Shown: in pieces, positions 45,270 through 52,865 of the stretch
How positions within the stretch are numbered: the first letter of the stretch is position 1
How the letters are laid out: each line of letters starts with the position of its first letter
Source: Alphaproteobacteria bacterium
Lineage (GTDB): Bacteria > Pseudomonadota > Alphaproteobacteria > Rhizobiales > Xanthobacteraceae
Reading direction: 5' to 3'
Length of the DNA: 64,000 nucleotides
Assembly: GCA_005884685.1 (NCBI GenBank)
Contig: VBAH01000017.1
Span: 211,152 to 275,151, forward strand
The notes under the pieces: model-generated
Database searches by the model: none
Told to the model about the DNA's origin: nothing
Seen by the model: only the letters and a program-made list of their open reading frames with translations
Made by a program: the position numbers and the translations under genes

Positions 45270-46006
45270 CGTTCAGGGCGGACTCAAGGCTCGTCGCGGG
45301 CGTGATCCCTTCGCCCAACTACGACGCGCGCACGTCGCGCATCGATATTCTGCTGATGCACTACACCGGGATGCAGACGGCAGAAGAAGCGGTGGCGCGA
45401 CTCACCGACAAAGAGGCGGGCGTCTCCTGCCACTACTTCGTCCACGAGGGCGGCCGCATCGACCAGCTTGTGCCGGAGGCGCGCCGCGCCTGGCACGCAG
45501 GGCTATCGTCGTGGAAAGGCGCGACCGACATCAACGCGCGCTCGATCGGGATCGAAGTGGCGAACCCCGGTCACGAATTCGGCTATCGCGATTTTCCCGA
45601 TGCGCAGATCGATGCGCTGATCAAGCTCTGCCGCGACATCGTTGGCCGCCATCCAATCCGGCGCGAACGCGTGCTCGCGCACTCGGACGTCGCGCCCATG
45701 CGCAAGAAGGATCCGGGCGAAAGATTTCCCTGGGACCGGCTCGCCGCGCAAGGAATCGGCTTGTGGCTCGAGCCAACACCGATCGACGGCGGAAGGACGT
45801 TCTCGGCCAATGACAAGGGCGCGGAGGTGGAGAAACTGCAGAAGCAGCTCGCACGCTTCGGCTATGACCTGAAGATCACCGGCCGCTACGACGACAACAC
45901 CCGCGGCGTCGTCACCGCGTTCCAGCGCCACTTCCGTCCGGCGCGCGTCGATGGGCTTGCCGACCCCTCGACCGTCACGACGCTGCAGCGACTGTTAAGG
46001 AAATAG
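45266..46006 (+). CDS. N-acetylmuramoyl-L-alanine amidase with peptidoglycan-binding domain
   Basis: A 246-residue amidase_2-type enzyme, AmiD-like, that cleaves the MurNAc-L-Ala bond, probably in recycling or remodelling. Zinc-site motifs: ILLMHYTGMQTAEEAV, VSCHYFVHEGGRIDQLVPE, RRAWHAGLSSWKG, and VLAHSDVAPMRKKDPGERFP. The C-terminal 70 residues form a peptidoglycan-binding repeat (KLQKQLARFGYDLKITGRYD, TVTTLQRLL). No signal peptide is evident, so it could be cytosolic (AmpD-like). It is translationally coupled to the upstream flavoprotein gene. Confidence 0.92.
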   Translation: MTFRADSRLVAGVIPSPNYDARTSRIDILLMHYTGMQTAEEAVARLTDKEAGVSCHYFVHEGGRIDQLVPEARRAWHAGLSSWKGATDINARSIGIEVANPGHEFGYRDFPDAQIDALIKLCRDIVGRHPIRRERVLAHSDVAPMRKKDPGERFPWDRLAAQGIGLWLEPTPIDGGRTFSANDKGAEVEKLQKQLARFGYDLKITGRYDDNTRGVVTAFQRHFRPARVDGLADPSTVTTLQRLLRK

Positions 46007-46049
46007 GCGGCGTCTGCTTGCTCCGGCGCGAGAAAGCGCTTACCTCAAT

Positions 46050-46483
46050 CCCGTCAGTCGGCCGGACGGCCGCTTGGTGCCAATGCCGAAAGGCGGCCCT
46101 GAGAGGAAAGTCCGGGCTCCATGGACATGCGGTGCCGGATAACGTCCGGCGGAAGTAATTCCAGGGAAAGTGCCACAGAAAGCAAACCGCCCGATCCCGC
46201 GAGGGTGACGGCAAGGGTGAAACGGTGCGGTAAGAGCGCACCGCGCTTCCGGCAACGGAAGCGGCACGGCAAACCCCACCGGGAGCAAGACCGAATAGGG
46301 GCGGCGCGGGAGCAATCCCGGGATCTGTGTCCGGATCCTGCCGTCCGGGTAGGTTGCTGGAGGCGCCGGGCAACCGGCGTCCCAGAGGAATGGCCGTCGC
46401 GCGCAGCGAGCAAAAGCGCGTTCACGCGCGTCTCGCGCAATACTGCGCCCTACAGAACCCGGCTTACAGGCCGGCTGATATGT
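46050..46483 (+). ncRNA. rnpB: RNase P RNA (type A)
   Basis: The catalytic RNA of RNase P, which matures tRNA 5' ends. Conserved blocks are present in order: GAGAGGAAAGTCCGGGCTCC near the 5' side, the AGGGTGACGGCAAGGGTGAA-type region, GGTAAGAGCGCACCG, GGCAAACCCCACCGGGAGCA, CCCAGAGGAATGGCCG and ACAGAACCCGGCTTACAGG at the 3' side. Helix P1 closes between CAGTCGGCC at 46055-46063 and GGCCGGCTG at 46469-46477. Ends are approximate. A GC-rich hairpin follows. Confidence 0.95.
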
Positions 46484-46486
46484 TGA

Positions 46487-46517
46487 GGGGGCCCGGCGGC
46501 AACACCGCCGGGCCCCC
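46487..46517 (+). terminator. Terminator hairpin of rnpB
   Basis: A long perfect GC stem, GGGGGCCCGGCGG paired with CCGCCGGGCCCCC around CAACA, directly after the RNA. The T-tract is poor (GCCATTTG). Confidence 0.7.
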
Positions 46518-46559
46518 GCCATTTGTGGCCCGAGTTGAATAACGGCACATTTCCGAATA

Positions 46560-46846
<287 letters not shown>

Positions 46847-46849
46847 CGT

Positions 46850-47263
46850 ATGGCGCTTGTCATCGACAGTTCCCTTACACTGGCGTGGATCTATCTAGAC
46901 GAACTAACGCCTGCCACGCTCGAGCTCTCCGAATCGATCAGCGAAACCGGGGCCTGGGTCCCCTCGATCTGGCGCTTGGAGGTCGCCAACAGCTTGCACG
47001 TCAATATCCGGCGCCGGCGCATTGATCGCGCGTTCCGGGACCGGGCGATCGAGGATTTGTCGCGATTGACGATTTCGGTGGATGCGGCGACCGACGAGCT
47101 GGCCTGGACTGCGACCCTCGCGTTGTCGGACCAATTCGGGTTGACGATGTACGACGCCTGCTATCTCGAACTTGCCCAGCGCCGCGCGCTTCCCCTCGCC
47201 ACACTCGACAAGGATTTGCGCAAGGCAGCGAAGGCTCTCGGCATCCTTTTGCTCGGTGTTTGA
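46850..47263 (+). CDS. vapC: VapC PIN-domain toxin
   Basis: A 137-residue PIN-domain ribonuclease. The acidic catalytic residues are present: Asp6 in LVIDSSLTLAW, Glu in WRLEVANSL, Asp in MYDACYLELA and Asp in LATLDKDLRKA. Such toxins cleave tRNA or rRNA and are inhibited by the upstream antitoxin. Full length, so the module appears intact. Confidence 0.93.
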   Translation: MALVIDSSLTLAWIYLDELTPATLELSESISETGAWVPSIWRLEVANSLHVNIRRRRIDRAFRDRAIEDLSRLTISVDAATDELAWTATLALSDQFGLTMYDACYLELAQRRALPLATLDKDLRKAAKALGILLLGV

Positions 47264-47301
47264 GGGTCACGATTCCGCCTTCTCGTCTTCAGGACACCTC
47301 A

Positions 47302-48111
47302 ATGCAACGCAGTTACCTCGACCGGCCCGATTGCCGAATCTATTACGAGGTGGACGGCAGCGGTCCGCTGCTCGTATTCGCGCACGGGCTCGGCGGCAAT
47401 CACCTCAGCTGGTGGCAGCAGGTGCCGCATTTCCGCGACCGCTTCACTTGCACGACCTTCGCGCATCGCGGCTTTGCGCCGTCGAGCGCGCCGCCGGGCG
47501 GCCCCGATCCGGCCGACTACGCGGGCGACCTGGCGGCGCTCATCGATCATCTCGGCGCCCGGGATGTCCGGATCGTTGCGCAATCGATGGGCGGCTGGAG
47601 CGCGCTCGACTACGCACTCGCCCGTCCGGATCGGGTGCGCGCATTGGTGCTCGCCTCGACCGCAGGAGCGATCGCGCGCACGCCTGCGCTGTTCGCCGAG
47701 CCCGACCGGTTGCCCGCATGGGAGCGCAACGCAGCGGCGGCGGCCAGCACATTGCAGGCGGCGAACATCCATGTGGCGGCGGGCGAGCGCATGGCGCGCG
47801 AACAGCCGGCCGCGCACTTTCTCTATCAGGAGATCGATGCGCTGAGCCACGTCGACAAGGTGAAGCTGCGCCGCAAGCTCTATGACGCGATGGTGCGCCC
47901 GGCCGACGCGCTTCGCACGCTGAACATCCCGACACTGTGGCTGACCGGCGAGGAGGACATCGTCTATCCGCCGTTCCTCTCCGATCGTCTCGCGGAGCTG
48001 ATGCCGAACGCGCGGGTCGTGCAGATTAAGCAGGCAGGACATTCGGTCTATTTCGAACGGCCGGCGGAGTTCAATCGACTGCTTGACGAGTTTCTCTGCG
48101 CTAATCGTTAG
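47302..48111 (+). CDS. Alpha/beta hydrolase (serine)
   Basis: A 269-residue alpha/beta hydrolase: oxyanion motif FAHGLGGNHLSWW, nucleophile elbow VAQSMGGWSA with Ser, acid in LWLTGEEDIVYPP, and His in QAGHSVYFERP. This is the pattern of 3-oxoadipate enol-lactonase-like esterases and lactonases. The ATG at 47302 follows an AGGA site. Its 3' end overlaps that of the convergent racemase gene by 11 bp. Confidence 0.88.
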   Translation: MQRSYLDRPDCRIYYEVDGSGPLLVFAHGLGGNHLSWWQQVPHFRDRFTCTTFAHRGFAPSSAPPGGPDPADYAGDLAALIDHLGARDVRIVAQSMGGWSALDYALARPDRVRALVLASTAGAIARTPALFAEPDRLPAWERNAAAAASTLQAANIHVAAGERMAREQPAAHFLYQEIDALSHVDKVKLRRKLYDAMVRPADALRTLNIPTLWLTGEEDIVYPPFLSDRLAELMPNARVVQIKQAGHSVYFERPAEFNRLLDEFLCANR

Positions 48112-48769
48112 TCGCGCTGCGCAACATCCCGATCAGTGTGAACACGTCGTAGACCGGTAATCCCGTCGCCTTCTCGACGGCGGGGCGATGCGGCGGGAAA
48201 TTGGTGCACTCGAACAGGATCGCGCCGATATCCGGATGGCGCACGAGCAGCCGCTGCGCCGCCGCGACCACCTCGGCTTCGCGCGCCGCCACGCTGTCGT
48301 CGCACGGCCGCTCGTAGATCGCGTTCTGGAACACGCCGTCCTGCTGTACGCCCTCGACCGGCGTGTCTGCCGGCGCGCCGGCGGCCGCAAAATGCGCGGG
48401 CGTGAGGTCGGGCGCCGAGAAGGTGAGCACGCCGATGCGCTTGTGCTGCGGCAGCAGCAGCAGCAGCGACGGCAGCAGCAGCAGCGCGCTGGTCGCGACC
48501 GGCACGGACAGCCGCGCGGCAAGCCGCGCCTGATTGAGCACGAGGAAGCCGCAACCGGTGGTGATGGCGTTGGCGCCGCGCGCGACCAGCCGCTCGCCGG
48601 CGGCCACGAAATCATCGATCAGCGGCGGCGCCTTCGCCGGCACCACTCTGTCGACCGTCGCGCCGCGCACCACCTCGAACAGCACCGGCTCGCGGTAGCT
48701 TTCCGGATTGCCGATATCGCCGACGAAGCGCGCAAAGCGCGTGTCGAGCATCAGAACGCCGAGGGGCAT
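48101..48769 (-). CDS. Aspartate/glutamate racemase family protein
   Basis: A 222-residue member of the Asp/Glu/hydantoin racemase superfamily, with both catalytic cysteines: Cys73 in ITTGCGFLVL and Cys188 in LFECTNFPP. The family interconverts D and L amino acids or related compounds without cofactor. A Leu-rich stretch (LLLLPSLLLLLP) is encoded by a CAG/GCA trinucleotide run at about 48451-48487. Downstream of dctP on the same strand after a large palindromic repeat. Proximity to a 5-oxoprolinase-type gene and a DUF1445 gene fits D-glutamate metabolism; the substrate is inferred. Confidence 0.82.
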   Translation of the reverse strand: MPLGVLMLDTRFARFVGDIGNPESYREPVLFEVVRGATVDRVVPAKAPPLIDDFVAAGERLVARGANAITTGCGFLVLNQARLAARLSVPVATSALLLLPSLLLLLPQHKRIGVLTFSAPDLTPAHFAAAGAPADTPVEGVQQDGVFQNAIYERPCDDSVAAREAEVVAAAQRLLVRHPDIGAILFECTNFPPHRPAVEKATGLPVYDVFTLIGMLRSATND

Positions 48770-48781
48770 GGTTCTTCTCTT

Positions 48782-48904
48782 TCCCCTCTCCCGCTTGCGG
48801 GAGAGGGTGCCTGAGCGAAGCGAAGGCGGGAGAGGGCAATTGAGTTGAAGCGCCCTCTCCCCGCCGACTTCGTCGGCGACCCTCTCCCGCAAGCGGGAGA
48901 GGGG
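48782..48904. repeat. GC-rich paired palindrome (CCCTCTCCCGC family)
   Basis: Inverted arms CCCTCTCCCGCTTGCGGGAG... and ...CTCTCCCGCAAGCGGGAGAGGG enclose a second pair around GCCGACTTCGTCGGC. The same arm sequence, with minor changes, occurs inside the 52.9-56.7 kb gene. Confidence 0.85.
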
Positions 48905-48930
48905 AAGACGGAGAGAGCGCGCTCCTCTCG

Positions 48931-49908
48931 CTACATCTTCTTGTACGCGTCGACGATCCCCTGGCCCTCGGCGCCCGCCTTCTTCAGCCAATCGGCGGTG
49001 AGCTGCTCGCCGACCTTCTTGAACCCGGTCGCAAGCGCTTCGCTCGGCGGCTGCACCTTCATGCCCTTGGCCTTGAGCTGGTCGAGGTACCACTGCGCCT
49101 TGTCCTGCCACATCTTCCAGCCGCGCGGCTCGGCGGCAGCCGCAGCCTTGAGGATCGCCTCCTGCGTCGGCTTGTCGAGCGCATCGAACGCGGCCTTGTT
49201 CATGATGGTGTAATCCTTCGGGATCCAGGCCTGCGTATCGTAGAAGTGCGTGAGCGACTCCCACGCCTTGGAGTCGTAGCCGGTGCCGCCCGACGACATG
49301 AACGAGTTGACCACGCCGGTCGCGAGCGCCTGCGGCAGCTCGGCCGCCTGCACGGTCACCGACTGCGCGCCGACCAGTTCGCCGATGCGCGCGGTGCCGA
49401 CATTGTAGGCGCGCCACTTCAGGCCCTTCATGTCCTCGATCGTGTTGAGGTCCCTCTTGGCGTAGATCCCCTGCGGCGCCCACGGCACGGCGAACAGGAG
49501 CATGATGCCCTGCGCGGCGAGCTTCTTCTCGATCGTCGCCTTGGAGGCCTTGTAGAGCTTCATCGCATCCGGCAAGCTCGTTGCCATGAACGGCACCACG
49601 TCGATGCCGTAGACCGGGTCCTCGTTCTCGTGGATCGAGAGCAGGATCTCGCCCATCTGCGCCTGTCCGGTCTGCACCGCGCGCTTGATGTCCGGCGCCT
49701 TGAACAGCGAGGCGCCCGGGTGGACGGTGATCACCAGCTTGCCGCCGGTCGCGGCCTCGACGTCCTTGGCGAACAGGACGAGATTTTCCGAGTGCGGGTT
49801 GTCGGCCGGATAGGCGGCGGGGAGATTCCATTTGGTCTGGGCGGACGCGGGCGCGGCGGCAAGCAGCGCTCCGAGCACGAGTCCGACAGCAAGCAAACGA
49901 GACTTCAT
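48931..49908 (-). CDS. dctP: TRAP transporter substrate-binding protein DctP
   Basis: A 325-residue periplasmic binding protein of a TRAP (tripartite ATP-independent periplasmic) transporter. It has a signal peptide (VGLVLGALLAAAPASA before Q24), then WNLPAAYPADNPHSENLVLF, VHPGASLFKAPDIKRAVQTG and the conserved MKGLKWRAYNVGTARIGEL region with the substrate-coordinating Arg. The start at 49908 has an AGGAGG site. It is the last TRAP gene of a dctQ-dctM-dctP operon. Confidence 0.93.
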   Translation of the reverse strand: MKSRLLAVGLVLGALLAAAPASAQTKWNLPAAYPADNPHSENLVLFAKDVEAATGGKLVITVHPGASLFKAPDIKRAVQTGQAQMGEILLSIHENEDPVYGIDVVPFMATSLPDAMKLYKASKATIEKKLAAQGIMLLFAVPWAPQGIYAKRDLNTIEDMKGLKWRAYNVGTARIGELVGAQSVTVQAAELPQALATGVVNSFMSSGGTGYDSKAWESLTHFYDTQAWIPKDYTIMNKAAFDALDKPTQEAILKAAAAAEPRGWKMWQDKAQWYLDQLKAKGMKVQPPSEALATGFKKVGEQLTADWLKKAGAEGQGIVDAYKKM

Positions 49909-49948
49909 CGATGTCCTCCTTATTGGATTTAGACCAAGCCTAGCGGGG

Positions 49949-51265
49949 TCAATCCGGAAAAGCGAGTTTCGGCAGGAACAGCACGATCTGCGGATATTCG
50001 GTGATGATGAATACCGCGACCAGCAGCAGCAGGAAAAACGGAAACGCCGCGCGCGCAACGGTAAAAGTGTCGCGCCCGCTCATGTTCTGCAAGACGAACA
50101 GGTTGAAGCCGACCGGCGGGGTGATCTGCGCCATCTCGACGTGGATCACGAGATAGACACCGAACCAGACGAGATCGAGGCCCGCGGTTTTCACCATCGG
50201 CAGCACGATCACGGCGGTAAGCACGATCATCGAGATGCCGTCGATCAAGCAGCCGAGGATGATGTACATGATCGAGAGATAGAGCGCGAGCATGCCGGGC
50301 GTGAGGTTCTGCCCCTGCACCCAGACCGCAAGCGCCGCCGGAATGCCGGTATAGGCCATCGCGGCGGTGGTGTAGGCGGCGCCTGCGAGGATCAGCATGA
50401 TCATGCAGGTGAGCCGTGTCGCGCTCATCACGCTCTGGAAGAACGTCTCGCGATTGAGCGTGCCGCTCCACCACGCGAGCAGCAGCGCACCGGAAACGCC
50501 CCATGCGGCGCATTCGGTCGCGGTCGCAAAGCCGAGCACGAGTGAAAAGAACACAGCGAGGATCAGCAGCAGGCAAGGAATGAGCTTCGCGGATTCGCGC
50601 ATCTTCTGGCGGAACGGCATCGGCGGATCGCGCGGCGGCACCTTCTCGGGATTGAGCAGCGACCAGACGACGATGTAGCCGGAGTAGAGCGCCATCACGA
50701 GGAAGCCCGGCAGGAAGCCGCCGAGGAAGACCTGCAGCACGGAGACGTTCGCCGTCACCGCATAGACCACCATCGGGATCGACGGCGGAATGAGCAGGCC
50801 GAGCGTGCCGGAGCCTGCGAGCGAGCCGAGGCTCAGGTTCTTGTCGTAGCCGCGCTTGTCGAGTTCGGGCAGCGCGATCTTGCCGATGGTCGCGCAGGTC
50901 GCGGCCGACGAGCCGGACACCGCCGCGAAGATGCCGCAGCCGATCACGTTCACATGCGTCAGCCGCCCCGGCAGCCACTGCACCCAGGGGGAGAGTCCGC
51001 GGAACATCTCTTCGGACAGTTTGGTGCGAAAGAGAATCTCGCCCATCCAGATGAACAGCGGCAGCGCGGCGAGCGTCCACTGCGAGCTTGCACTCCATGC
51101 GGTGGTGGCAAGCACGTTGCCGAGCGGCACGCTGGTCGTGAGCGCCATCGCCAGGAAGCCGACGAGCCCGAGCGCGACCGCAATCCACACGCCGCTCGCG
51201 AGAATCACGAACATGAACGTGAGCAGGATGAACGACAGCTCGATCATGCCGAGGTTCGAAAACAT
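49949..51265 (-). CDS. dctM: TRAP transporter large permease DctM
   Basis: A 438-residue membrane protein with about twelve hydrophobic segments and DctM signatures: GVNVIGCGIFAAVSGSSAAT-like (HVNVIGCGIFAAVSGSSAA), GTLGLLIPPSIPMVVYA, and AQITPPVGFNLFVLQ. It conducts sodium-driven uptake with DctP and DctQ. The ATG at 51265 overlaps the dctQ stop (TGATG). Confidence 0.95.
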   Translation of the reverse strand: MFSNLGMIELSFILLTFMFVILASGVWIAVALGLVGFLAMALTTSVPLGNVLATTAWSASSQWTLAALPLFIWMGEILFRTKLSEEMFRGLSPWVQWLPGRLTHVNVIGCGIFAAVSGSSAATCATIGKIALPELDKRGYDKNLSLGSLAGSGTLGLLIPPSIPMVVYAVTANVSVLQVFLGGFLPGFLVMALYSGYIVVWSLLNPEKVPPRDPPMPFRQKMRESAKLIPCLLLILAVFFSLVLGFATATECAAWGVSGALLLAWWSGTLNRETFFQSVMSATRLTCMIMLILAGAAYTTAAMAYTGIPAALAVWVQGQNLTPGMLALYLSIMYIILGCLIDGISMIVLTAVIVLPMVKTAGLDLVWFGVYLVIHVEMAQITPPVGFNLFVLQNMSGRDTFTVARAAFPFFLLLLVAVFIITEYPQIVLFLPKLAFPD

Positions 51266-51816
51266 CAGCCGCCCCCGCCCTGGCTGATGCGCTCGACGAA
51301 TTCCTCCGGCGACTCGTCGGGGCTGCCTTGCACGTAGCTCGGCCGGTTGCCGCGCAATACGTTCACGATCTCGTCGATCAGCGCGATCGACAGGATGACG
51401 AGGCCGCCCGAATAACCGAGCTGCGGTATCCACATCGGGATCGCCAGCACGCCCTGCGCCATGTCGTTGAAGCGCCAGCTGTCGTAAGTCATCTGGACGG
51501 CGTAGTACGCGAAATAGAGAACGAACGCCGCCGCGATGCTCAGCGCCGCGATCTCGGCGACCTGTTTGGTCCGCCCGTGCAGCCGCTCGAGCAGCAGGCC
51601 GACGCGGATCATCTCGCCGCGCTTGAAGGTGTGCGCGAGGCCGAGGAACGCCATCGCCGCCATGCACCACGACGCGAAGTCGTCGCCGGCCGGGATGTTC
51701 AATTGAAACTGCCGGCCGACCGACATCACCATCATGATGGCGAAGATGACGACAAGGAACCCGCCCGCCGCATAGCCGGCGAAAAGATAGAGCGCGTCGA
51801 GAAATCGTCGCAGCAT
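51265..51816 (-). CDS. dctQ: TRAP transporter small permease DctQ
   Basis: A 183-residue protein with four transmembrane helices (FAGYAAGGFLVVIFAIMMVM; AAALSIAAAFVLYFAY-like segments), the motif GDDFASWCMAAMAFLGLAHT and WIPQLGYSGGLVILSIAL near the end. This is the DctQ subunit; first gene of the TRAP operon. Confidence 0.92.
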   Translation of the reverse strand: MLRRFLDALYLFAGYAAGGFLVVIFAIMMVMSVGRQFQLNIPAGDDFASWCMAAMAFLGLAHTFKRGEMIRVGLLLERLHGRTKQVAEIAALSIAAAFVLYFAYYAVQMTYDSWRFNDMAQGVLAIPMWIPQLGYSGGLVILSIALIDEIVNVLRGNRPSYVQGSPDESPEEFVERISQGGGG

Positions 51817-51861
51817 TGCGTCCCCTCAGCCCCGAACCTGCCGACTATTGTGCACGCAGGT

Positions 51862-52674
51862 CTACACGGCAAGCTGCGCGTTCTTCAGATCCGTCACCAG
51901 CATGTAGCCGGGTGCGTGCGTGATCGCGAACGGCAACTTGGCGGCCGCGATCGCGGCCTGCGGCGTCACCCCGCAGGCCCAGAACACCGGCAGTTCGCCC
52001 GGCTCGAGCGGCAAGGGGGAGCCATAGTCCGGCTTGGCAAGATCGGTAATGCCGATTTGCTCCGGGTATCCGAGGTGGATCGGCGCACCGTGCACCGACG
52101 GCAGCCGGCCTGTGATCTGCACCGCGCGGATTGCGTCGGCTGGCTTGAGTGGGCGCATCGACACGACGACCGGTCCATGAAACCGCCCGGCGCGCTGCGT
52201 CTGGATACTGGTGCGATACATCGGCACGCCGTCGCCGAGCGCGATATGTCGCAACGGGACATCCGCCTGCAGCAGCGCCTCCTCGAACGAAAAGGAGCAG
52301 CCCAACACAAAGCTGACCAAATCGTCGCGCCAGACGGACTTGATATCGCGCGGCTCTTCAACGAGCTTGCCGTCGCGCCAGACGCGGTAGCGCGGGATGT
52401 CGGTGCGGATATCGAGGTCGGGGCCGAGCGCGGGAATTGCCGGATTGCCCTTCTCCGACACGCCGATCAGCGGACACGGCTTCGGATTGGCCTGGCAGAA
52501 GCGCAGGAAATCTTCCGCGTAATCGTGTGGCAGGATCGCGAGGTTGCCCTGCACGTAACCGGGTGCAAGCCCCGAGGTCGGCGCGTCGAGCGCGCCAGAG
52601 CGGGCGGCGCGGCGCACGTCGAGACCCGTTGCGAGCGGCACGGTCTTCTCGGACATCGCAAGGTTGCTGCGCAT
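51862..52674 (-). CDS. DUF1445/YcsI-family putative hydro-lyase (UPF0317; D-glutamate cyclase-related)
   Basis: A 270-residue protein of the UPF0317/YcsI family: [115 protein letters not shown]. In animals a UPF0317-containing enzyme is a D-glutamate cyclase that makes 5-oxo-D-proline. Next to a TRAP transporter, a racemase and a 5-oxoprolinase-type gene this fits a D-glutamate/5-oxoproline pathway. The biochemical step of bacterial members is inferred. Confidence 0.88.
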   Translation of the reverse strand: MRSNLAMSEKTVPLATGLDVRRAARSGALDAPTSGLAPGYVQGNLAILPHDYAEDFLRFCQANPKPCPLIGVSEKGNPAIPALGPDLDIRTDIPRYRVWRDGKLVEEPRDIKSVWRDDLVSFVLGCSFSFEEALLQADVPLRHIALGDGVPMYRTSIQTQRAGRFHGPVVVSMRPLKPADAIRAVQITGRLPSVHGAPIHLGYPEQIGITDLAKPDYGSPLPLEPGELPVFWACGVTPQAAIAAAKLPFAITHAPGYMLVTDLKNAQLAV

Positions 52675-52734
52675 CGAGGTCTCCTCGGATTGACTTTGGC
52701 GTTATCCTATCGGACTTGATCGAAAATCGCATTC

Positions 52735-52850
52735 GTCATGGCCGGGCATAGCCCGTCGCAGACGGGCGTAAACGCCCTGATGCCCGGCCATCCACGTCTT
52801 GCTTGGAAAAGAGAAAGTCGTGGATGTCCGGCACAAGGCCGGGCATGACG
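52735..52850. repeat. Paired palindromic repeat upstream of the hyuAB-type gene
   Basis: Outer inverted ends GTCATGGCCGGGCAT... and ...GGCCGGGCATGAC, with inner ends ATGCCCGGCCATCCACG and CGTGGATGTCCGGC. It lies in the divergent promoter interval and accounts for the spurious upstream extension of the next frame. Confidence 0.8.
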
Positions 52851-52865
52851 GCTGAGCGAGTGACA

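Noticed and set aside
46415-46455. REP-like TGCGCCCTAC segment inside rnpB
   Set aside because: Only about ten bases match the repeat, they adjoin the conserved ACAGAACCCGG block of RNase P RNA, and the flanking bases can pair within the RNA, so chance or structural constraint is more likely.
48101-49831. Apparent racemase fused to an upstream 350-codon region
   Set aside because: The upstream part crosses a palindromic repeat and is out of frame with dctP; the racemase starts at 48769.
52803-52865. N-terminal extension of the hyuAB-type protein (MEKRKSW...)
   Set aside because: These codons lie in an intergenic palindromic repeat; the family begins near the ATG at 52866.
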